Of a stretch of DNA of 64,000 bases, positions 56,405 through 64,000 are shown one piece after another. The stretch lies in NCBI GenBank assembly GCA_907163375.1, contig CAJQUW010006823.1, positions 186,001 through 250,000 of the forward strand. Direction: 5' to 3'. Source of the DNA: Prostheceraeus crozeri (Eukaryota; Platyhelminthes; Polycladida; Euryleptidae). A program made the translations under genes and the position numbers. The notes under the pieces are model-generated. The model worked only from the letters and a program-made list of their open reading frames with translations. It had not been told where the DNA came from and searched no databases. Within the stretch, counting starts at the first letter, position 1. Each line of letters starts with the position of its first letter.

Positions 56405-58345
56405 AGTGAGACTTTGAAATTATGAACGATGGGAAAGTACATAACGAATTCGAAGACCATCTGAAAGAGCAATTGAAAGGAGAAACGTCCTTCAAGGCAG
56501 TGGTCTGGAAGGTAGTCGTTCCAAAGGGTAATGATTATATGTATTGAAAAAACATTCCAGGAATATGAACAGAGGACAAAGCCTTGGATAGATGAAAAAT
56601 GCTGGAAACTCGTAGAAAAAAGAATATGGGAGGAGAAGAACACAAGAAAGCTTGCAAAGAGGTAAAGAAAGCTTTAAGAACAACAAAAAGAAGGTGACAC
56701 AAACAAAAGGTGATGGAAGCAGAGGAGGCTGCACGGAAAGAAAACACGCACAGGATATACAGGGTAGTGAAACAGATGAGTAAAAAGGAGACAACAAAGC
56801 CTGGAATCGGGATTAGAGATGGATCCGGAGAGATGCTATGTAATTTAGATGATGTCCTCGGAAGATGGAGTAAATGCTGTGAAGAGATTCGAAAAGGAAA
56901 TGAAGAGCCGGAAGTTCTCAAAAGTGAAATTTGATATGCGATCAAGAAACTGAAGATAAAGAAAGCATTTGGCATAGACGAAATCCCTGCGGAAGGGCTG
57001 AAAGCGTGAGGATCAACGACAGCGAAAATGATGAAGAAGATAATCGACGAAATCTGGCAGACAGGTAGTTGGCCTGACGCGTGATCACACTACCGAAAGT
57101 ATCAGGAACGCAAGATTGCTCTATGTACAGGACAATGAGCGTCATAAGCCACGCATCGAAGATTTTGCTAGAAATTCTCTGACAAAGGCTTCAGTATTAC
57201 ATCGGATCTCAAATAGCAGAAGAACAATTTAGTTTTACAGCTGGGAAAGGAACGACAGATGCCATCCCAGTAATGAGAAACGTAACACAGAAAGTTGCGA
57301 AAAGACAAGATAATGAAAAATCATGGATTATGCCAGAATTAAGAATTATTGATTACATAGGCTTTCGATTCCGTTCTCCGCGCGGCCTTATGGAATCTGC
57401 TTGACGATTTCGGGGTACCAAACATATAATATGGCTGTTAAAGAAATTATATGAAAATGTCAGTGTGGTGCGTGTACATAATCGACGATCAGAACCATTC
57501 AAGTTTGGGAAAATAGCCAGACAAGGCTGTCTCATATCATCGCTCCTCTTCAATGCAATCGTCGAGAAGATCATAAGACAAGTTAGGAAAGAACTTTCAG
57601 AAAGAGCGGATAAAGTTGTTGGAGGATGATCGATTTGGAACATCAGATACGCTGACGAAACAACTTTGATAGCGAATACGAGGGAGGAAATGAAAGTCAT
57701 GGCAGAACATCTTAAGGCTGTGAGTGAAGCAAGCGGATTAGCGTTCAATACCAAGAAAACGAGCACACACATTACACGATAAAGGAAACATCATAATTAG
57801 AGACGATGAGATCGACAATGTCAGTAAATTTAAGTTTTTGGATCCTTCATCACTCCCGATGGAAACAGCATGACAGAAGTGAACATCAGACTGAGTGTAG
57901 CCAGAAGAGCGACAGTAGATCTAGTCGAAGTTTGGAAAGCAGGCGATCTAAGCATCAAGATGAAAGTCAGATTAGCAAACGTTCTGGTCTAAAGCATAGC
58001 GTCCTACGGCTCAGAAAGCAGGACACTCATGAAGAAAAAAGAATGATCGAAGTTTTTGAGCTATGGCAAGAAGAAAACAAATGAATATGTGAGACATATG
58101 GTAGGCGTGTCAGAGGGAGTAGGACTCCGCGAAAATAAAAGAAAGAAAAATGAAGAATTATGACCAGTGGAAGAGAAGAGGAGGGAGTCTGGTGAATGTA
58201 TCAACGGAAGGAGAAGTGTGTGCAAAGCTTATAAATGGAAGAAAACAACGAGAATGGAGGGTAGGCATGGCAAATGCACGATCGATTGTCATCACGAGGA
58301 GTGCCCACGGCTCTACACGGGGCTAAGGCTTACGGAACTGAACTG
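56405..58345 (+). pseudogene. LINE reverse transcriptase (RTE-like), 5'-truncated and decayed
   Basis: Order of recognisable pieces on the plus strand: the linker KENTHRIYRVVKQMSKKETT and DGSGEMLCNLDDVLGRWSK (56710-56934); then KKLKIKKAFGIDEIPAEGLK; AFDSVLRAALWNLLDDFGVP; RQGCLISSLLFNAIVEKI; the catalytic box YADETTLIANTREEMK (family norm YADD); FKFLGSFITPDGNSMTEVNI; KVRLANVLV; SIASYGSESRTLMKKKE; and a basic C-terminal tail. Many stops and shifts separate them. The endonuclease domain is missing. The C-terminal order (SYG-ES ... T) is like RTE-type LINEs widespread in invertebrates. The clade call is tentative. It ends near 58345 without a poly(A) tail. Confidence 0.8.
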
Positions 58346-59795
58346 AAATGTAATTGTCACTTGCCTGAATATTAATCAAAATGGAGCGTTAACAAAGTCT
58401 GTAGACTGCATGGAAGAAAATTTTAAAAGTTGATCTTGTGGTCACAGATTTATTATTTTCGTTCCCATTTTTTGCATATTTGATCTTCATAATCCATTGC
58501 AAACGTTCCTAAGCAGTATGACATTCCAACATGCCTCTAAAAAATTCTGCAGGTGATTTTCTGATTTCATCTTTAAAGGCCAGTTATGATGTTTCTTTTC
58601 AAAAATTAATAATTCTATTGAACAAGTTTTCTTTCTTGAACATAGAATGTTCACATGTCACATGCCATAAAGCACTACATTTTCACTCCATATCAATTTA
58701 TGAGATATAATAGCTCTGTATTTATTTAACTTTTTAGGACTTACTGCCAACAATAACTGATGTTGGGTATCAGCTCCGCTACAATTCACAGATACGATGA
58801 TGGAGAGTAAATGAGATAAATTTAGCCGGTCGGTCAGATTAGTGCACACGTCCACTAAAAGTCATGATCAAAATATTATAAGTTTTCCTTCTCTAACGAG
58901 TCTGACAGATCTGCAAAAATGTTCACTATTAATATTGACACATTCACGGATGACTATGATTTGAAATCAGCTTGTAGCCAATATAGATGCTTTCTGGAGA
59001 TATCCTACGTCCTCTCTATACTAAGATGGCAAAGATAGCCAATAATCCGACCTCTATGAGTGAGACATAAAGCATCTACCAGCATATGACTCGTTCTATG
59101 ATTTCCTATCTAAACGCGGGAACATTGAATGTACGAGGTAAAGTACATTAAACTTTGAAAGTAGTGATAACAAATTTCTCGTATTAGAAAGTTGAAGTAA
59201 GCTGAATATGTCCATTTAGTTCTTAGTAGTCATTCTTCAATCTATTACTGCAGATGCTTTGGACATAATTCACATACCACAAAGTCAGTGTCCCATTCCA
59301 TTTGCTCGGTAAGAAAGTGGATAAGACTTTTATTTCAAATGATGATTTATACAGATGAAATGTCAGCTCAAGTTGATTTAGTTTTGAAATCTCTCCATAA
59401 AACATGTAATCACAAAGAACTGCTTCAATTAAAACATTCTTTTTCGCTTTTTGTGACCTATTTATGTGACACAAAGTCTCATAAGTTGATGATCTATTGT
59501 CCAATTCGACTTACTTTTCTATCTATCAAGGTTAGAAAGATATTTTATAATCACTACATTATCATTTTGAAAATATAAGAAAGTGATCTCTTTCTGCGGG
59601 ATATTGTTAAGTTTTTATTAGTTTCTCTGTCTTTTCCGATCATATTGATAATTATGTGGCCCTTGTTTTCATTTTTGCTGCAGATTAGAAGTAACTAACA
59701 TGTTATGACTTAATGAGTTGATATCAATGGACAATTTTCGTTTTTATCAAGTGTACTTATGCATAACTTATTGGAAGTATCTTGTACTCTTTAAG
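58346..59795. other. non-coding, no gene seen
   Basis: No supported feature. Confidence 0.4.
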
Positions 59796-59992
59796 TAAGT
59801 AAGTAAGAAGTAAGAAATGTTTATTCAATAAATTGATAATCGTATACATTACAAGTTGTAATCAAGAATAGGCCTACAATGTTTAAGTGAAAAAAGAAAT
59901 GAGACGGCAACTGAAAAAAGAAAAGAGAAATGAAGACACTTCGTAAGACACTTGCATCAAAATTCTAATTCAGTGTCAAATCGACTCTTTCA

Positions 59993-60331
59993 TTACTGCG
60001 AGTACATTCGCTGATTATACAAAATACATGACCATGGTGAAAATGAGTTCAAGTGCCTGGTAGTGCGACAGAAAGGAACACGAAAATGTTTAGTAGAACG
60101 ATGTCTTCCAGGAATCAACTTGTTGAGCGGATGTAAAGTTGAACTCTCACATTTCAAAAGGAAATCAATAGCCCTCTGTTCAAAGAGGTTTACATTTTGA
60201 GGGAAATTATCGCAATGACAATTAGAACCACAAATGATGTTATGTGCACGCCTCTGAAATCTTTCTAGCTGTGATAATAACGTTACTGGTAAACAACCAT
60301 AAACATGTGATGCATACATAATCAAACTCAA
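59993..60331 (-). pseudogene. LINE ORF2, C-terminal part
   Basis: The frame starts SLIMYASHVYGCLPVTLLSQ followed by LERFQRRAHNIICG, matching the L2/CR1 C-terminal region (L-x-YA-x-x-VW ... LE-x-x-QRRA). It then has a long tail with CRTTRHLNSFSP. It is out of frame with the upstream piece. A short direct duplication of CAGTGAGTGATCCATCAAT-like sequence at 60331-60362 lies at the break. Confidence 0.75.
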
Positions 60332-61440
60332 TCAGTGAGTGATCCATCAATCAGTGAGTGATGGATGTTTATAAGGTCTTTTTTATTTAACATAGATTTT
60401 AGAACTCGAATAACGTACAGATGAAAGGAGGCTCTCTTGAGAACATCAGAAATTTGATGATACCTAGATAAGGAATCATGTAAAATAAAACCTAAAATTT
60501 TCAACGAGTTAACATTTTCAAGCTTCAAATTGGTGAAATCAGGAAAAGATTTAGTACATTCTATCAAAATTTGTTTACTTTTGCTCGTATTGATAGTGAG
60601 TAAACACAAATTGGTTCGATGACAGTCATATCATCAACATATTTTATAATTTTACAGAGATGACTTGAAGAGGCAACACATCCCATCATGGCATTTAATA
60701 GATACCGTATGGTCCAAGAATCGACCCCTGTGGAACTCCTGATGTGACGTTGGACTCAACACCACAATGACCATTGATGGATACGAACTGCGTTCGTTCA
60801 CTCAATTAGGACTTTTAACTCAACCATTTAATTAGTCCACCTTCCATCCCCATTGATAACAAGTAATTTAAGAGTTTGTTATGAAAAATATTATCGAAAG
60901 CTTTCGTTAAATCTAAACAGGACACGCAAACACCAATAGTACCATCCTTTTCCATGAGAGCTTTTGTTTCATTTGCAATGGCCACTAACGCACTTGTGAT
61001 GGATCCCTAATGTCTGTATACATGTTGTTCCACACCACAACACTGGATAAGTGACGTCATAATTTTATTCAAAATCATTCTCTCAATGACCTTGGATAGA
61101 GCCGATAGAACCGAAATAGGACGCAAATCATTGATGGTATGAGCACTTTTCTTCCGAATGGGATGAATTCTGGCAATTTTGAGTTCCCTCGGAAATGCCC
61201 TCTGAGCAATAGAAGCATTGACAACGTTCGAAATAGGAGTGCTCAATAGAGAAATACCAATGCGCAAAGACGAGGTGGGATATGATGTGGACCAGCCGAT
61301 TTGTTTAATTTCAAAGAATTTATTGTCTTGAATACATCGTACTCAGAAGCAGAAAAATTCCAACCGTCTGCAATGTCACTGTAGAAATCGTCATCACACG
61401 TATTATTGAAATTTCTTAGGAATGTCCGTAGCTACATAAA
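60330..61440 (-). pseudogene. LINE ORF2, reverse transcriptase domain
   Basis: The pieces in order are: SAGPHHIPPRLCAL (RT start), FPRELKIARIHPIRKK then NDLRPISVLSALSKVIERMI (61007-61267), CVSCLDLTKAFDNIFHNKLL (the palm FD block), ESNVTSGVPQGSILGP (motif B), a broken YADD region near 60620-60660, and then TSKSKQILIECTKSFPDF and LKILGFILHDSLSRY (60328-60609). Several frameshifts and stops are present. It copies LINE RNA at the target site in intact relatives. Confidence 0.8.
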
Positions 61441-61459
61441 GTATCAATCAATCAATCAA

Positions 61460-62055
61460 TCAAAGGCGGACCGATGCGCGCTGTTTCTTCATAAGGAAGA
61501 AATCTATCCAAACATGGTCAAGAATATTGTTTGACCTGGTGGGACAAATAACTGTTTTACTTAAATCAGAATCTTCATAAAACACAGCTGTATCAAAGTT
61601 ATTGAAGTCCCCACATATCATCAAATTAGCATCAACATTACCAGTGAGAACATTATCAAGCTCTTGCAACAAGAAAAGAGAAATAGCCTCATGGTCATTA
61701 GCACGAAGATTATGAGGAACGTAAGCCAATATATAGGTAATGTTCACAAATTCTAAAATCAAAAGTTCAATAGAATGTGGTTTGGTCACTAGATTATTTT
61801 TGTTTTTGAACATGAACTTTGATGGATCCAGGCACAAAACACCATATCCTTTGCGGTTCGTGCGGTCGTCACGAAAGAAAATATAATCATGAATACTGCA
61901 AACAGAGTCATCAATGTCTGGGTATAACCATGATTCGGTGATAAGTATAACTTCAGGCTTTAGCATGGTACAGTTGCACTTAATTCATCAAAGTTACTGA
62001 CAACAGATCTCGCATTAGCAAGGAAAACCTTCGGAGCTTTGGATTTTCTTACGTA
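61460..62055 (-). pseudogene. LINE ORF2, AP-like endonuclease domain, truncated
   Basis: Begins with ANARSVVSNFDELSATV in one frame and continues as PEVILITESWLYPDIDDSV, FFRDDRTNRKGYGVL, LMICGDFNNFDT and NILDHVWIDFF. These are the endonuclease landmarks: Asn in NARS, the catalytic Glu in ITE-x-W, GDFN, and the start of the final LDH block. It breaks off after LDHVW, before the SDH end of the domain. One frameshift near 61970. Confidence 0.85.
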
Positions 62056-62114
62056 AGAGTTAGTTGAGTTTGTGGCATTACTCTGAGGATACTTGGATAA
62101 AAACTTTATCGAAA

Positions 62115-62793
62115 ATTTCTAACATCAGAGTGCCGAATTATTTGATTTCTGAAGATGACGACGTCTTCCCCATTTTCTCGTCTGCGTCTAAGTTCTTGCC
62201 TCTGAGCCTGCGTCAGATCATTACTTATATACATACGGACATGAAACTCGAAGAATTTCGCAATAATTTGCTCCTTCTGAGTATTTCCTGATTCTCTTCG
62301 AAGGTTTTAGTGGACAGCTTTATAGGACGCGATCCAACATCAGGCCGAAACCGACTAATACATTTTATATCACTGACCTCTACCGTAGAAAGTTGCAGTT
62401 CTTTCAAGATTTCAACCACATTCTGACGATCCCTATCTAGTCTCTCATCAGCAGTCCCATCATCAGCCTCTGCTGTGCCTCTGATAACAAGGTTATCAAT
62501 TCGTTCAAGCCTTTGGTTCATTTCGTCAAAAAATAATGGGAAAAGCTGTTCCTCGGTCTTATTCATCTTATGATAAATGTTGCCCATTTCTGCTTTGCCG
62601 TTTTCATAGCCACGTTGGACTGTTATCACAGAACGTTCAATATCATTAATTTTACATTTTAGCGATTCAAATATTGCGTGATCTTCAAAATGATTTCATC
62701 TTTTGTTTCTTTCAGCAATTGCTTGATATCGGAAAGCGAAACACCAGCTGATGAACCTGAACGTGTGTTTCTTTTATTGTTTGGCGTGCTCAT
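62115..62793 (-). pseudogene. LINE ORF1 (coiled coil plus RRM-like nucleic-acid-binding domain)
   Basis: Starts MSTPNNKRNTRSGSSAGVSL. It runs through a helix (DIKQLLKETKDEIILKI), then after a shift near 62690 SVITVQRGYENGKAEMGNIY and a coiled coil (MNQRLERIDNLVIRG). The RRM-like core follows: DRQNVVEILKELQLSTVEVS and DIKCISRFR ... RPIKLSTKTFEENQEILRRS. After a second shift near 62230 it ends NDLTQAQRQELRRRRENG, ENGEDVVIFRN. ORF1 proteins of CR1/L2 elements bind the element RNA. Two single-base shifts, otherwise complete. Confidence 0.8.
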
Positions 62794-63460
62794 AATAATA
62801 ACTAATCACCACGCACAATCAGGTGTATTGAGCCGTAAGCCGCTGCCAATAGCTTTACGTAGTATGTAAGTTAAATGACTAGAAATTCGCTATGAAAACG
62901 GCTACTCACCAAATTTTGTGGCAACGTTGATTGTTTAGAATCCTTCCATATATCAAAATAGTGCTTTAATAGTGTCATAGTTGCCTTTTGGCCAACACAC
63001 GGGATAAGTCAAATGACGCAAATTATGGGAAACTATAGCATATTAGTTTCAATCAGAGCTGATACACAGCGTAAACCACATGCCATCAGCAATAAACCGT
63101 GCCATCGGCGATTATTTAATGGTGATTAGTTTCTTCTATGAGTCTCTGGCCATATTCGGATGCTTAGAATGCATAGAATTAACTCAAAACCACATAATTC
63201 ACTAGCATTTCTTAGAACCCTTCATTAAAAACTCGTATTTCTTGCACTAATCAAAGGCTATAATTGACTTAAAAGCCCTCATTTCTCATACAGTAGATGA
63301 GGGCGGTCAATCACTAAAACGACGTGGGATAATTTTTAAAAAATCACAAACGATTCATGCAGTCACACATTCGTATTTCTTGCATGTTATCCTGAAAGTG
63401 ACCCTTGAAACTAAAGATTAATTATGTCTCCAATTTTTCTCATGACTGCTAAATTGTATT
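62794..63460. other. non-coding, possibly 5' UTR of the LINE then nothing recognised
   Basis: The first few dozen bases upstream of the LINE ORF1 start may be its 5' region. The rest shows no frame or repeat. Confidence 0.35.
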
Positions 63461-63730
63461 CAACAATTCTGGTTTGAACACGTCGCCCGCGCTCTGGCTG
63501 ACTCCGTTGTGCAAACCGCAATGCAGCTGGAGGTACCAGGCACACAGCCACGCGGGAGGCTCAAAAAACGATGGAAGGACACCATTAAGCCGATCATACA
63601 CTGGAGCGATTTGTGGCGTTCAACACGAAGACACACAAATTGACGGAGGAGAACACCAGTGATCGTTCAAAATGGAGACATACCACACCAACTCGCGCCC
63701 CTGGGGGAGAAGGCGAGGATAATGATAATG
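63461..63730 (+). pseudogene. LINE 3' end fragment (RTE-like C-terminus)
   Basis: The plus strand reads WFEHVARALADSVVQTAMQL, then GTQPRGRLKKRWKDTI and, in another frame, SDRSKWRHTT. This is the usual C-terminal signature of RTE/R1-type LINE proteins (W-x-GHV-x-R ... G-x-RPRGR-x-x-KRW-x-D ... DR-x-x-W). At least one frameshift. Only the last ~90 codons are present, as for a 5'-truncated insertion. The remainder to 64000 shows no feature. Confidence 0.7.
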
Positions 63731-64000
63731 ATGTCAAATTCTATTCAATGAATGGAGTACATGAACATCAGTATCAGTGCGGTGAGAGAACAAAGACGCC
63801 TTCGCTAATTGCTTGTGCATAACCGTTTAGAGCATACAGGCTACACCCGATTTGAGTTTTGGATCTTTAGTGTCTATTGTCTGTGTATCTTTGCGGTCAC
63901 GAGAAACAGTGAATGATGTTTGAAAAGTAACTATTGAGCTAATATGAATAAAACTTCTGCTTATCTGCTCCTTACATCTCAAGGATTCTGAAGATTCCAA

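Larger units (their letters stand above)
59796..62793 (-). mobile_element. CR1/L2-like LINE with both ORFs, decayed, internal deletion
   Basis: Reads from 62793 to 59796 on the minus strand: ORF1, endonuclease, reverse transcriptase, C-terminal domain, a short 3' UTR and a (CTTA)n tail (TAAG repeats at 59796-59818 on the plus strand). At about 61444-61466 an (ATCA)n run joins the unfinished endonuclease to the start of the reverse transcriptase, so the linker is missing. The whole is about 3 kb, shorter than the usual 4-5 kb. Confidence 0.85.

Noticed and set aside
1-64000. CRISPR arrays, bacterial operons, or LTR/retrovirus-like and Polinton-like elements
   Set aside because: No regularly spaced direct repeats, no Shine-Dalgarno-led gene strings, and no gag, protease, integrase or capsid-like coding recognised. 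The region is animal chromosomal DNA with other transposon classes.

Overview
The window reads as animal nuclear DNA. It is AT-rich, has GT-AG introns, almost no long reading frames, and a dense mix of eukaryotic transposons: hAT, PIF/Harbinger-like, Tc1/mariner, Crypton, CR1/L2-like and RTE-like LINEs, Penelope-like elements and a tRNA-derived SINE. The mix suits a marine invertebrate. Frequent TAGGCCTA and ACATGTA words remind me of echinoderm DNA, but that is only an impression. I recognised no LTR retrovirus-like or Polinton-like element.

Host genes are few. A last exon at 1842-2097 resembles the C-terminus of tRNA 2-selenouridine synthase (tentative). The best host gene is a two-exon, 154-residue, calmodulin-sized EF-hand protein (20675-20949 joined to 26595-26784). 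Its 5.6-kb intron holds a tRNA-like sequence, a Penelope fragment, a LINE fragment and TA repeats. Three further open stretches next to acceptor-like sites (22666, 34618, 39176) and a 624-nt frame at 13040 could be host exons but match nothing I know.

Mobile DNA by position: an intact 416-codon Crypton-type tyrosine recombinase (5389-6639); a nested pair at 6895-12255, in which a 4.3-kb BED/hAT transposon with a perfect 8-bp target duplication sits inside a ~1-kb Harbinger-like element with a TAG duplication and a decayed Myb/SANT gene; an 812-bp inverted-repeat element (19318-20129); an 884-bp non-autonomous hAT with a perfect 8-bp duplication (26987-27870); a Tc1/mariner element with about 100-bp terminal repeats and an intact DD41D transposase (28235-29786); two more hAT-like remnants (30019-31452, 32665-33830); Penelope fragments near 21.7, 34.3 and 42.8 kb; two SINE copies (44.6 and 56.2 kb); and LINEs at 17.7, 23.6, 56.4-58.3, 59.8-62.8 and 63.5 kb.

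The least explained structures are: (i) a 1374-bp element at 46104-47477 with 29-bp terminal inverted repeats and a 4-bp GTTT duplication, filled with a 15-bp word (TGTCCTCTGACCGAG) arranged partly as convergent hairpins; (ii) two unrelated-sequence long palindromes (4897-4992 and 53881-54000) sharing the core CCGAG-N3C-GAA-GN3-CGAGG with covarying stems; (iii) a nearly perfect 54-bp-arm hairpin at 55319-55443; and (iv) hammerhead-ribozyme-like cores at 21546-21580 (next to a Penelope 3' end) and 53249-53277. Stretches of more than 300 bases not mentioned above hold nothing I can support.
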